From: Entophlyctis helioformis
Lineage: Eukaryota; Chytridiomycota; Chytridiomycetes; Chytridiales; Chytriomycetaceae
Assembly: GCA_025526915.1 (NCBI GenBank)
Contig: JAHLKH010000002.1
Location: forward strand, 186,001-250,000
DNA: 64,000 nucleotides
Direction: 5' to 3'
Part shown: positions 1 through 14,300 of the stretch, piece by piece
Layout: each line of letters begins with the position of its first letter
Numbering within the stretch: position 1 is the first letter of the stretch
Position numbers and translations under genes: made by a program
Notes under the pieces: generated by a model
The model's database searches: none
What the model saw: only the letters and a program-made list of their open reading frames with translations
Told to the model about the DNA's origin: nothing

Positions 1-76
1 TGGAGTGACTGGATCTCGTCCCTGGAAGGGCACTCAGTCAGCACGGCATGCAAATCAACAACAGCAAGTGGCATAC

Positions 77-525
77 TTTGTGAGCCTGTTGCCTTTCTGG
101 TCTGCTTTTCGCTTGGCCACCATTGTCTGGATCGACAATGCTGCTTCCAAATTTACCCGTGCCCGCTCAGTGCGGACAGCCTTGATATTGGTGTTGAGAA
201 GCGAGCCATCGACATGGAGCCGGACCATGTGGAACTTTCCAATTGATGCTGCGAGGCTGGCAATGAGCGGCTCGAGTGTCGGCGTCCAGTTTTCCTCTGG
301 CTGTGCCAGCAGTATTGGTGCTGCTTTGTAGATATCGCCGGCAAAAAGACTGAGAACGTCCACATGCACAATGCATTGGATGGGCGGACGCTCTGTGTTG
401 TGCTGCTGCCGTGTTTGATGGGGCTGTACCACGACCTGAATTGCACCCGAGAGAGGGTTTGTGGGATCAAGGGTTTTGCTACCACCTGCTTTGTCGATGG
501 GTGCAGTCGCGCCGACGACTCCCAT
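77..525 (-). CDS. Partial 5' exon of an unrecognised gene, XPG-N-like in outline
   Basis: An open frame starts at an ATG at 525 (MGVVGATAP) and stays open to a candidate GTATGC donor at 76, so the gene would continue off the left edge. The better half holds a block CIVHVDVLSLFAGDIYKAAP followed about 45 residues later by VRLHVDGSLLN and a run of basic and acidic residues. The order (MGV start, an early hydrophobic Asp-containing strand, then VDG followed by Lys/Arg) recalls the N-terminal XPG/asteroid nuclease fold, but this is only a layout resemblance. The stretch between residues 10 and 60 looks low in coding quality and may contain an intron. Function not assigned. Confidence 0.3.
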
Positions 526-1134
526 GCGTGTTGGGCGTGCTTGTTGGTTTGTTGTTGCGTGTTGTTGTGTGTCGTGGCAAGTCGCGATCTGGTGTTTGTT
601 TGCATTGACATGCTCTGATTGTTTGGCAGCAATGCATGGAGCACTGGTCTGTGTGTGGAATGGCATGCTCCTCAGAGAGAGAGAGCGTTGCACATGACTA
701 TGCATTCGCCCCTCTTTATTCATGGAGGACACACACGCACCGCCCAGCGAGACAGCAGGCGCTGCTGCCTGCACCACTGCCGTTGCTGTGCTCGCATCGC
801 GCAGTGTCAGCACTTCTCAAGGGCTCTCTAGATCGACCAATCACAGCGATTCCACCAGGATTGACCAATCACAGCGATTCCACCGGAAGTTGACCAATCA
901 GGAATATTCCACCAGGGGTAATGGTATGAGAACCGGGCCCTTTCCTCTCATCAAACTACAGCGAGCCCGCGCCACCCACGACAGCCCACAGCCAGCTCGA
1001 CAGCCCTCACACACCCAACCCATCCAGCGCACTGGCGGGCCCATCCAACGACCTCTACGACGCCCTGCTCCTCCACTCGGAGCCCTTATCGCCGACCCCC
1101 ATAACGTAACCACCCTTATCAGTCGCTCGTCACC
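526..1134. promoter_or_regulatory. Divergent intergenic region with a triple CCAAT-box repeat at 832-916
   Basis: No convincing gene is seen here. Positions 832-916 hold three imperfect tandem copies of a 28-29 bp unit built on TTGACCAATCACAG followed by ATTCCACC; the CCAATCA cores start at 837, 865 and 894. CCAAT boxes bound by the HAP/NF-Y complex are common in fungal promoters, and the region lies between a leftward and a rightward gene, so a shared upstream regulatory role is inferred. Confidence 0.5.
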
Positions 1135-1491
1135 ATGACGCACTGGTCGGTCCTTCGCCTGTGGTCCGAGCCAAGCCGCTCAGAGTCGCCCCTCCCTCGC
1201 TCCCTGCCACGCATCAGCTGGAAGCGCCAGCCCCTGCCGCCGGTGCAGCTGCAGCAGCCCCTGAACCTAGCCTCGTCGTCGTCGTCGTCGCCGCAGCAGC
1301 AGACGGCGGTCTCGCTTCCTGTGGACATTCCGCAGACCGCGCTTGCAACCAAGGTGGCGCCGCTGTCGTCGCAATCGTCGTCGTCGTCGATGGGCGACGA
1401 TCCAGCCCACACGGGTGCCAGCTGGTCGTCTGCGCAGTCGCCCGAGCTGCGTTTCCAGCACTTTATGCACGACAGCACCATGACTCCGTGA
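1135..1491 (+). CDS. Small hypothetical protein, Ser/Gln/Pro-rich (118 aa)
   Basis: ATG at 1135 in a good context (gtcaccATG) opens a 118-codon frame ending TGA at 1491. The protein is low-complexity, rich in Ser, Gln and Pro, with a (TCG)n serine run around 1275-1290 and another at 1375-1390, and no motif I recognise. The neighbouring frames are also open over much of this stretch because of the triplet repeats, so coding is not certain. It lies about 115 bp from the 3' end of the convergent ketohexokinase-like gene. Confidence 0.35.
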   Translation: MTHWSVLRLWSEPSRSESPLPRSLPRISWKRQPLPPVQLQQPLNLASSSSSSPQQQTAVSLPVDIPQTALATKVAPLSSQSSSSSMGDDPAHTGASWSSAQSPELRFQHFMHDSTMTP

Positions 1492-1606
1492 CCTCCTCTT
1501 CCTTCTTTCCTCGTTCCCTTTGTCTCCTTATCATCAATCCCGCCGGCCCTTACCTGATCTCTGACGACTGAATGCGCAATGAATGCTCTGCTTGGACCGC
1601 AGCTGG

Positions 1607-2793
1607 TCAAGCCGTTCTCATTGCTCGATCGTATGCCTTGGATGCAGATGGCAAGATGCCGCCAAACCCATTCTGTCCGCACTTGGCAGAGGCGAGCTGT
1701 GTTGCAAAGTTGCCAGCCACAACCGGACTTTGCTGCGCACATCCCATTCCAAACAGGACGCCTGCGACAAAGGTGTCTCCAGCCCCGATCGTGTCCACCG
1801 CATGGACGGGCGGCGACGGCAGATGCGTGACGGCATCCTGACCCGCCTGCACATGGAACGCGCCGTGCTCGCCCCATGTTGCAAACAGGTGTGCTCTGTC
1901 GTTTGGCCTGGGTCAGTATCCTATGCACATTTCCCACGCGCAGCTCGCACGAGATGCCGCCAAAACATACCCGGCTCGGCACTGGGCTTTGCCAACCGAT
2001 CTCAGGTACTCTCCACACGCATGATCGCTGGCATCCATCTCGCTGCCATCGCGCTGGTGGGCAGCATTCCCAGCCACCCATGCTTTGGAAAAGAAGGCGA
2101 CATCAGCCACCGGTAGCAGACTCTCCAGATCCGGCCGTCCAAGCTTCTCAAACTCGACCGAAACGGTCAGTCTGCCGGCGTCCCCTGCATTGCCCGCTGA
2201 CCGCAGATCGCCGAGCGCAGCCACCATGCCACGGATCTCTGCCACGGAGCGGCCCTCGAAATGCACCCACACTCGCTCACCGCGCTCAAGCGCCATGCGG
2301 ATCGCCGGCAGAGCACTGGCACCAAACGCAGCCGCCGTGAGGTCCGGCAGCGAGTTCTCGTTGAGGATGGTGCGGGTCGCTGGCGTTGAGATGATCCACG
2401 CCGTGGGTTGGCGCACGCTGCACCCGTGGAACACCGAGTGCGACAGAGAGATGTTGCGTGCGGCAAGGTCACGGGTGACGTCTGTTGCTGTCGAGGGGCT
2501 TGTCGACGTCGGGTCGGTGCCTGCCAGCGACGCCACCATGGCCAGGTGCATGGGATGCGGATGCAGCGGTCGAAGCTGAGAGAGCACATCCAGCGTGTTG
2601 CCGCCTTGCCGCCTCGTCGGTACTCGACGGACTTGGCCCTTGTCTTGGAGTCTTCCTCGGGAAACCTGGCCCGCTTCCTGCGTTAGCTTGAAGCGTGTGC
2701 GGCGGCGGCACACACAGCAAGCTGGCCGTACTCGTCAACATGCAGGATGACGTCCTGGTAGATGGCGCCGACGACGAAGATGTTGAGTGCCAT
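1607..2793 (-). CDS. Ketohexokinase-like PfkB sugar kinase (361 aa)
   Basis: A PfkB/ribokinase-family kinase most like animal-type ketohexokinase, which phosphorylates fructose at C1 with ATP in the cytosol. Coding exons are 2716-2793, 1971-2677 and 1908-side exon 1607-1907; they sum to 362 codons and both introns (38 and 63 nt) are GT-AG. Visible landmarks: N-terminal strand MALNIFVVGAIYQDVILHVD; substrate-site block QGGNTLDV; WVHFEGRS as in ketohexokinase; ATWGEHGA; and the PfkB signature DTIGAGDTF near the C-terminus, with the catalytic Asp in GAGD; the ending CGQNGFGGI matches the family. The length is somewhat above the roughly 300 aa of animal enzymes. The substrate is inferred; another PfkB sugar kinase remains possible. 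ATG at 2793 is the only start that includes the first beta strand. Confidence 0.85.
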
Positions 2794-3470
2794 GCCAGGA
2801 ACCCAGATCTATGCGACGCGACCGCGATGTGGCTCGACTTTAGCCGACTTGCAAATTCCTTTGCAAGAAAGTGACAAGCAAGCCGAGCCACGGTGAGCAA
2901 ACAGAAGCAGCTGCATGAGACGCAGACGGGAATCGCAGTCCAGCGGCCGAGCGGCAACAGGCACGCGTGAGCTTTGTGGTCTGGCGCAATGCCGCATAAC
3001 AAAGCGAGCCAGCCAGCCAGACAGTCTGCCCGCGTGCTTCCTTGCGTGTTTGCTTGTTGGCTTGCAGCGTACATTGGCACGGAGGCTGACTGCTGTATTC
3101 ATTGCTGTACTGACACGGAAATCCGTCTCCTTCACTGGCCATCTGTGGACGGGCACTGCTGCAATCGGCCCATTGCAAACACGCCATGCCACGCCACGCC
3201 ACGCCACACTCTGCGCTGCTGTACTGGACCACCGTTGCAACGACCGCCTGGTCTTGTCGTTGCAATGCGTCCTTGTGCCGCCTGTTGCATTCCTGGCGGC
3301 AATCATCTGCTCGTCGGCACCTGCGGTCACATGTACCGTCCCTGGATCTATGTTTTCCATGATCGTACCCGCCCAAAATCGGTTTGCCCCCAACAGCACG
3401 AACAGCCGCAACACCAACACACGGAGCAGCAGCACCAGAAGCAGCAGGAACAGAGAACCCGATTGCCACC
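2794..3470. other. Intergenic region between divergent sugar kinase and SAD-type kinase
   Basis: About 680 bp separate two start codons that point away from each other. I see no gene. A short run of (GCCAC)n lies near 3186-3205. The region should hold both promoters; no clear CCAAT or TATA element was identified. Confidence 0.5.
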
Positions 3471-7067
<3,597 letters not shown>

Positions 7068-7167
7068 TAGGCACACGCGGGCCAGACGATTCCAACCAAA
7101 CCAAGCCGTGTCATACTAGTATCCCACACACATCACACAGCAAGAAAGAGAGACAGAGAGAGAGAGA

Positions 7168-9062
7168 TCACCCTGATGGTAGAAAAAGGAGAGCGTCCAA
7201 TGAATGGTTGTTATCATTTTGAGAGAGTTGGTTCATTGGCGAAAAATACAAGATAAGAAGAAAGAGGAAGACGATGGTGAGGGTGTCGCGACGAAACAAC
7301 GGCTCCTCCAAAATAGTCGAGTCGCGCCGTCGAACGTCCCTCTTTAGTAGTTGTTGTTGTTGGTTGTTGTTGTTGTTGAAGAGCAGCGACTTGGTGCGTG
7401 CGTTGTAGACACTGCGACGGCCGTCCATGCTCTTGCGGATCTCCTGGCCCTGGACATACGGCTCGGTGATGGAGATGGGGAACACGCCCTGCGCGCCCGT
7501 GACCGTGTTGCGGCCAAGTGCCCATCCGTCGTCAAACTCTTCAAGCACGACAATCACATCGCCGACACGCAGCTCGATCTCGTCCTCCATAGCGCGGTCG
7601 TAGTCCTCGAAGGCGACCACGCACGACTCGTCAAGGCCTGGCGTCAGAGGGACAGCGGCCGACATGCCGTCGTTGTTGTAGTTGCCGCCGACACCGCCGC
7701 CGCCGACACCGCCGCTGAGGGGAGTGGTGCCGCTCATGGGTGCAAAGATGGAGTCGCGGCCGTTGAATCCGGCGCTCATGTTGAGAGCAGCGACGGGCGG
7801 AGGAGGGATCTTGCTTTGCATGCCATTGCCGCCGCCTGGCAGCTTGGGAACAGGAGGCGCGTCGGCAGCAACCTTGCCTCCCTTTGCACCCTTGATTCCA
7901 ATGATGCTGGCGCGAATGGTTGTGAAGATGCTCGAACGACGGTTGCCGCCGCCACCACCGCCCAGGAACGTCTTGCGTTTTTCCGAGGTGTTCTCCTGGC
8001 GAACCTCGGGCGGCGGCTGGAACGCCTTGGTGGATCTGTTGCGCATGCGGCCATGTGGGTGACGAGGAAGTAGATGACAAAGATGCCGATAAGTCCACCG
8101 GCCGCGATACCAAAGATCATGTACACCTTGTTGGGCGGAGCCAAAATGTCGCCGGCACCCGAGCTGGCAGCGGCCATGGCCACACAGCAGGCGTCCTTTT
8201 TGTTGGCGGCACAGTACGGGGCAGCGTCGTCGGCAACAGCAAAGCCGCACTGCATGACGTCTGACTTGATGCCAAGCGAGCAAATGGTCGGATCGTCGGT
8301 TGTGAGGGTCGCGCAGTAGTCGGCGTAGGACGTCGTGGGGCCGTTGACTGCCATGACCGCACGGCGGTTTGTAGCCGTTGCTTCGCTGGGGTTGGCGTCA
8401 CAGAGCGTCGTGTTGGAGAAGACGTCCGAGAGCGACTTGATGTATCCGGTGCACGTGGACTTGCACAGCACAGCCGTTGTCGTGTTCTTTCCGCTGGCGT
8501 CGATGGCGGGAGGTGCAGGACAGGCCTGCTTCGACTGCGTGACGATAAAGTGGCAGATTGTGCTTTGCTCGAAGCGCAGCTTGCGGCCCGCGTACTTTGG
8601 ACAACCAAAGGTCTGCTTGAAGGCGTTGGTGAACACATCGGTGTTGTCCTTTTGGTTGATGATGAAGGCGTCAAAGGCCTCGACGGTCTTGAACTCCTCG
8701 GACGGCATGATGGCTGGTGGGTGGGTGTGGTGGGCGTGTGGGTGCAGCAGCGTGAGTCAGACAGAGTGGCCCGTGTTTCGTGTTACGGACAAAGACGCCA
8801 CAGTTTGACGGGCGGCTGGGCGGGCGGCCACCAAGGGCGACGGCCCGGACACACAAGCACAATGGACGGGATTGCGCTTGGCACAGGCGGGGGGCCACTC
8901 ACAGTAGGCGGCGAGGTCGGGACAGGCCTTTGAGCCGGTCAGCGGCAGACAGGCGGCCTTTGGGGCAGTGGCCGGCTGCTGCTGAGCAGCGGCCAAGAGG
9001 GGCGCAGACGACAGCAGCGACATGAGCAGCAGCAGGGCTGGAGCACTCGTGGGCAGCGGCAT
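7168..9062 (-). CDS. Secreted/one-pass membrane protein with cytoplasmic SH3 domain
   Basis: Exon 1 (8903-9062) encodes a clear signal peptide (MPLPTSAPALLLLMSLLSSA). A 189-nt GT-AG intron leads to exon 2 starting at 8713. It encodes a Cys-rich ectodomain with many Cys and several NxT/S sites, then a membrane helix (IAAGGLIGIFVIYFLV). After a Pro/Gly-rich linker with phosphorylatable Ser runs comes an SH3 domain (VVAFEDYDRAMEDEIELRVG ... DDGWALGRN ... GVFPISI). Between the helix and the linker the frame must move by -1 near 8047, with no usable intron; one missing base would restore THMA to RNRSTKAF. The stop at 7168 follows an odd tail with a (Asn)5-(Gln)4 run and a hydrophobic stretch that may not be real. 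The architecture resembles fungal Fus1/Sho1-like signalling proteins; the partner is unknown. Confidence 0.75.
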
Positions 9063-9135
9063 TGTTGTTGATGTTGCGGGTTGTATGTGAATGTACAGCG
9101 TGTGTGGTGGTTGAAGCAAGACGAAGCCGGCCCGT

Positions 9136-9195
9136 AAGTCGCAGGTGCGTAAGTCGCAGGTCCGTAAGTTGCAGGAAAGTTGCAGAAAGTCGCAG
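9136..9195. repeat. Five AAGTYGCAG motifs in a divergent promoter
   Basis: AAGTCGCAG or AAGTTGCAG occurs at 9136, 9151, 9166, 9177 and 9187. It lies 75-135 bp upstream of the SH3-protein start, in the 457-bp region shared with the TMEM184-type gene. Confidence 0.8.
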
Positions 9196-9391
9196 TGCAG
9201 AGCGAGCTCGTCAGGCCCGGACGGTTTGCGGTTCAAGAGGAAAGCAGCGACTTTGCACACGGCGTGCGGCATGCGGCATGCGGCGCAGGACACGGAAGTG
9301 GTCGGCGGCGCGGAGCCACGCGTCGCGAACAAAGCGGCGCGAGGGTGCCACCGAGCGCGGGAGTGCGCCACTCGGTCGCGTTGATTCTGCC

Positions 9392-9476
9392 GTTTGATTG
9401 TCGTTTGATTTCTGTTTGATTCTGCCGTTTGACTGCCGTTTGAGTCCCGTTTGAATCCCGTTTGAATCCCGTTTGA
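9392..9476. promoter_or_regulatory. Eight GTTTGA motifs at 11-bp spacing upstream of the TMEM184-type gene
   Basis: GTTTGA starts at 9392, 9403, 9414, 9427, 9438, 9449, 9460 and 9471; six of the seven gaps are exactly 11 bp and one is 13. The unit approximates CCGTTTGAATC. It ends 44 bp before the ATG at 9520. The spacing places every TTT on nearly the same face of the helix. A regulatory or nucleosome-positioning role is inferred; a plain minisatellite is the alternative. Confidence 0.75.
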
Positions 9477-9519
9477 CTTTTGCCGCGACTCTGCCGATTT
9501 CACGCCGATTGCCCGCCGC

Positions 9520-11817
9520 ATGTCGCTGGAGGGAAGCGCAAAGGTCGGCGCCGTGCCGTTTGCTCTCGCGGGCATCTGCGTCGTGCTGGCGGTGGTGCTG
9601 TCGCTGTACTCCATGTTCCTGCACCTCAAGAACTACAGGCGTCCAGACCTGCAGCGTCTGACCATCCGCATCTTCTGGATGTATGTGTGGCCCGTTCCCC
9701 CGTTGGCGGCGGCATCGCTTCACGGCCGCTGCTTGGCCACCGCACAAGCAACGCTCGCTCGCATGAATGCTGACACCACACTTCAACGCCATGCGAGCCA
9801 GGGTGCCAATCTACGCCATCGCCTCTTACGTCAGCCTGTCGTCCAGGCACACCGCCTACTACATCGACACCATCCGTGACGTCTACGAGGTCGGTTCATC
9901 TGCTCTCGGGATGCCCTGCGCTGGCTCCATCGCGCTGTTATCACGATGCTTTCGCTCATCTGCCGCGTGCGACATCCATCTCATCCTCCGACCGCACCGC
10001 ATCTTACCCCGCGCTTCTCTGGCAGGCCTTTGTCATCTACTCCTTCTTCACGCTGCTCATCAACTATCTCGAAGGCGAGCGGGCTCTGCTCTCGCTGCTC
10101 CAAGAACGACTGCGCACACACCATCTTTGGCCGTTCCACTACTGCTTCGCACCCATGGACGTATGTTGCCACTGCCTGATCTTGATCTGCTTGCTGCTCA
10201 AGAGCCCCTAACTCATCGCGGCGTTCAGATGAGCGATCCCGACACGTTTCTGTTTGTGCGACGGGGCGTGCTCCAGTTTGTCATCCTTAAACCCATCCTG
10301 GCCGTCTTAATCATGACCCTCAAGGTCACGAACCGATACGAGGAGGGCTACATCGCGTGGGACTCGTCGTACCTGTACCTGTCGCTCATCTACAACCTGA
10401 GCGTCTGCTGGAGCATGTACTGTCTGGTGCTCTTCTACGTGCAATGCTCAAAGGACCTCAAGCCATACAGGTGTGCTTCGACCCGTCGTGGCTCGTCTCT
10501 TCTTGCATGCTTCCCGGGATCACTGACACGCTTCCTTGATGGGCAGACCCATGCCCAAGTTTATCTGTGTCAAGGCCATCATTTTCCTCACCTTTTGGCA
10601 AGTTGATGCACAGCAGCTGCGCCATCTGCACATCCTGCTCACTCGTGTTCTCTGACAGGCAGGGGCTGATTGTTGCATTTCTGGTTGCTGCCGGCCTTGT
10701 CCGCGAAAGTAAGCGATTGGCTTTTGCTTGCCAGCCTTGGCGACAGCTTGCAGGAGCTCACTAACCTGCATGCGTGGACAGAGGGCGAAGAGTATTCGGC
10801 AAACAACATGGCACTTGCCTTGCAAGACATTTTCATCTGCTTTGAGATGCCCTTCTTCGCGCTGGCACATATGCGGGCATTCCCATGGACAGACTATGAT
10901 GACAGCCGTCTCTCGTCTCGCGTCACACTGCGCCACGCCATCAAGACGCCCTGGGTGTGCGCGATCTCATCTACGACACATACGCCACGTTCATCAACCC
11001 GCCAGACTTTCGCAGGGGCCGCAGGACTCGTGGGGATCGCACGCAGTACAGAGAGCACTTCAATGCCGATCTGTGGAACGAAGACGACGAAGAGCTGCTG
11101 GTTGACGGCCACGACCACGACTATGGCAGCATTGTGCAGAGCCAGAGCAGGCAAGGGCAGCAGCAGACTGGCTCTGCCGCTGCCGCTGCTGGAACCAGCG
11201 CAGGCAACGCCATCGACGACGACTTTGACGAGGCCATGGCAGCAGCGGACAGGCTGTACTTTGCACCCAACCGGCAAGGCCGGCTGTACTTGGATCCCAA
11301 TGCTGATCCGACTCGGACAGCCCTCCGATTCCCAGACCCAGACGCCGAAGAAGAGATTGACTATGTGCAGGCGCGCGAGCTCGTGTTTGGCGACTACAAC
11401 TTTCCCGTTGTCAACGAAGACCCGCGGTACCACCACCCGCCACAGGTCGTCGAGCAGCTGCAGCGCCACGCCAACACGTTCAACGACCAAGTCGCCAGCA
11501 AAGCAAGCAGAACACGCGAGGCCCAGCAGCTACAGCAGTCTCTTGCCGAGCAAGGGCGGCTTGGCGGTGCCGTGTCACCTGCCGCATCGTCGTCTCTGGC
11601 TGGATCGGTGGATCGCGCACCTCGTCGTGATTTCGCGAGTCCTTCCAGGGCAGGAGGTTCAACCGATCCTGGTCGCGGGCAGATGCTGTTTAGCGACGAC
11701 GAGGATGAAGCAGACGAGGATCTGCTTGTGTTTGATTCTGATGACCACCCTGCGCCAGGATCGTCGTCTGCCGCCCGTGCCTTGTTCACCGGCAAGGGAA
11801 AAGGCAGGAGCAGATGA
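9520..11817 (+). CDS. TMEM184/Ost-alpha family multi-pass membrane protein, one frame break
   Basis: A member of the DUF300 family (TMEM184, organic solute transporter alpha-like), multi-pass proteins of endomembranes and vacuoles. Proposed exons: 9520-9680, 9802-9889, 10026-10160, 10229-10470, 10547-10601, 10663-10708, 10782-11817; all junctions keep phase. Family landmarks: HLKNYRRPDLQRLTIRI, VPIYAIASY, INYLEGERALLSLL, FILK-type VILKPILAVL, FLTFWQG and ALQDIFICFEMPFFALAH. Near 10945 the frame needs -1: HAIK must be followed by DALGVRDLIYDTY, as if one G were missing, so this is either an assembly error or a disabled gene. The long C-terminal tail is acidic and disordered. The junction FW/QGL at 10601 can also be read as a GC-AG intron. 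It shares its upstream region with the SH3 protein. Confidence 0.85.
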
Positions 11818-11907
11818 GCCAGCCGCACAATGTAAAACATTTTTTCGTTGCTTTTGCCTTATTTCTTGCTCTCTGTTTGCTTGACAAACCGATCGAAATC
11901 CTGCGGA

Positions 11908-14206
11908 ATGGCGGCAGCGCTTGTGTTGCAGCAGCGACTCGCCGACTCGCTGAATGTGTTTGTGCACCTGCTCGAGGCCCACACCGGCCTCGACAGCTTG
12001 ACCAGCGGCGTAGGCATGGCATCGGATGCCGGCCGTGCCCTGGATGCCAACGGCAATCCTCTGGCTCGCACTGCAGCCAGCAACCTGCAGCAAGAGCAAC
12101 TGCAGCAACAGCAGCGGCCTCCAACTCCGGTGCCGCTGACGCCTGGCCCGCTCACGCAGGCGCTTGCCCAGGTCAACCTCACACTGGCCAGGACTCCCAA
12201 CCTCAGGTAGGCACCACGCTGCTCGTTCCTGCTCGTTCCTCGGGCAGTCCTGCTTCGGAACCCAGCACCATTTAAGCTCACAGCATCTCCGATTGACAGA
12301 CGACTGCCTCCAAGCACAGCCGGCAAGCTCTGGACGCTGTTTGAAGCACAGCTCGCTGCCGTGCGCACGCTGCTGGGGGACAGAGACGCATGGGACCGCA
12401 GCTGCATCGACTTTCTGCGCACGACCCGCCGGCTGTTTGAGTGGATGCGCAACTCGTGTGCCGGCGTGCCCGAGAACCAGATCCTGGCGTGGTGGGTGAT
12501 CTGGTCGTGTGCATCTGGTCGTGTCGATGGGTATGGATGGGTCTCGATGGGTATGGATGGGCTGACACTGCCATGACTGCTTCCACCACTGCCGGCAAAC
12601 AGCGAGATCAAGGCGCATGTTGTTGCAAACGATATCCTGATCTCGCTGCTGGACTGGCGCAACCACACTGGCGAGGAGCACCATCGCAGCGAAGCGACGC
12701 TGACAATCAATATGGGTGTCCAGGCACTGGCAAACATGGCCACGGCCAACTTGGCTGTTCAGGCACGCACCTGGCCGTTGTTTGCTGGCGAATCGCAGCT
12801 GCTGAGGTGAGATGCCGCAGGATGGCATGCTGTTGGCGACTTGCATCGCAGATGGCCATGCTGACCGCTCAATGCCAGCCTGTTCATGCTGCATGCCGAG
12901 CCGGCTGCCTCCAAGAACGCGCTCGTGTGGATCTACAACTGCACCATGGACCACCAAGTGCAGAGGTGACTCGGATCATGCTTCACTTAGGGCCGTCATC
13001 TCGTGCTGACGACGGATGGATGAACAGTGCGATGCTTGTTGACAGCGCGTCTGGCGCCGATGTCGTTGCATCGCTTCTCAGGATTTTCTCTGAAGAAGCA
13101 GACGGCAACGAAGCCAACTTTGACCTTGCGTATGCGTGTCTCAAGAACCTGCTGGTCGCCGATCTGGTCCCGAACATCTGGGCATCCATCGACAAGTGCG
13201 TGTCATGCTGGTTCGATCGCCGTCTCGAGTATGCCGTCTGACTATTGCAATGTCAATGGTGGGCTTCAGCTTTGAAGAAACAGACATGTCACAAGCGCAC
13301 GTGTCGCTTCTCAAGGCCCTGGATGGTCTCATCAATGCCGCTGAAGACTCTCAGCAGGAACAGACCATCCGCCTGCCGCAGACCAGCCTCCACCTCGCAT
13401 CCGTCCTTGTCCGCACCATCCAGCGGTTTAGTGATCTGGTTGCCAATCCCGACCCGCAGCCCGACGCGTCGTTCCAGCACTTTTCAACGTACATCGTGCT
13501 GCTCCTGCAGTACTTTGGCACCATGTCTCAAAGGGCTAGTGCAGAGGACCGGACGCGGTGGTTGGACACGGGGCTCTCGAAAGCACTCATTGAGCTCATG
13601 CACGCCATGACCAAGGTACAGCCGGTCGTGGTGAGCAGGGCCAAGGAGGCATCACCCGAAGTGCAGGAAAGCATGTACTATATGATCAAGTGCGATGCCA
13701 TGAAGGTCATTGCCAACATGGCGTACGAGTCGCGCCGTGCACAAGACGAGGTAGGCGGCAGTGTCGGATGCATGTGCATGGCTATGCGAGCGGCTGTTGA
13801 CCGGCTGATGTTCTGGCAGATTCGCGAGTGCGGAGGTATCGCTGTCGTGCTGAGCCACTGTGTGCTGGACGACATGAACCCATGTGAGTGCTTAACGGTG
13901 GATGGTGCTGCGTTTGGTGGAGAGTGCAGACGGCCGATCAACTGACCGACTGGATGGCTGGCGATCATCCTGCTGGCAGTCTTGCGCGAGTACTCGCTGT
14001 TTGCCATCCACAACCTGACCAAGGGCAACAAGGCCAACCAGGATCTCATTGGGTCGCTTGAAGCCAAAAAGGTCATTCCCAACGAGATGATTGACCAGCT
14101 AGGCGTGCACGTTGAGATTGACAAGTCGACCGGCAAGCTCAAGTTCAAAAAGGACGGAAGCACACCTTCTGCATCTGTTTCTGCCTCTGCTTCAGGCAGT
14201 CTGTGA
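11908..14206 (+). CDS. Ataxin-10 homologue (573 aa)
   Basis: An armadillo-like helical protein with the ataxin-10 C-terminal domain. Eight exons (11908-12206, 12300-12491, 12603-12806, 12879-12965, 13028-13195, 13270-13750, 13820-13883, 13980-14206) join in phase to 574 codons. The diagnostic block is near the end: CDAMKVIANMAYESRRAQDE, IRECGGIAVVLSHCVLDD, MNPFLREYSLFAIHNLTKGN, and NQDLI. In fungi the family includes yeast Ctr86/Cop-type proteins; in animals it is linked to cytokinesis and basal bodies. The start at 11908 lies 90 bp after the TMEM184-type stop, so the two genes are tandem with almost no spacer. The C-terminus has a Ser/Ala repeat. Confidence 0.9.
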
Positions 14207-14300
14207 TGTTGTGCACCTTGTACCAGTATCCACATGTCGCATCAATACAGCCAACATTTATTCCATGGGCTACGTTTGGACGTTGAATTGGGGGCAAGTG

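Noticed and set aside
8040..8060. Programmed -1 ribosomal frameshift in the SH3 protein
   Set aside because: No X XXY YYZ slippery site or stable downstream stem was evident, and the other frame breaks share no motif with it.
11659..12957. A 432-codon minus-strand frame opposite ataxin-10
   Set aside because: It crosses in-phase introns and exons of ataxin-10 and has no motif.
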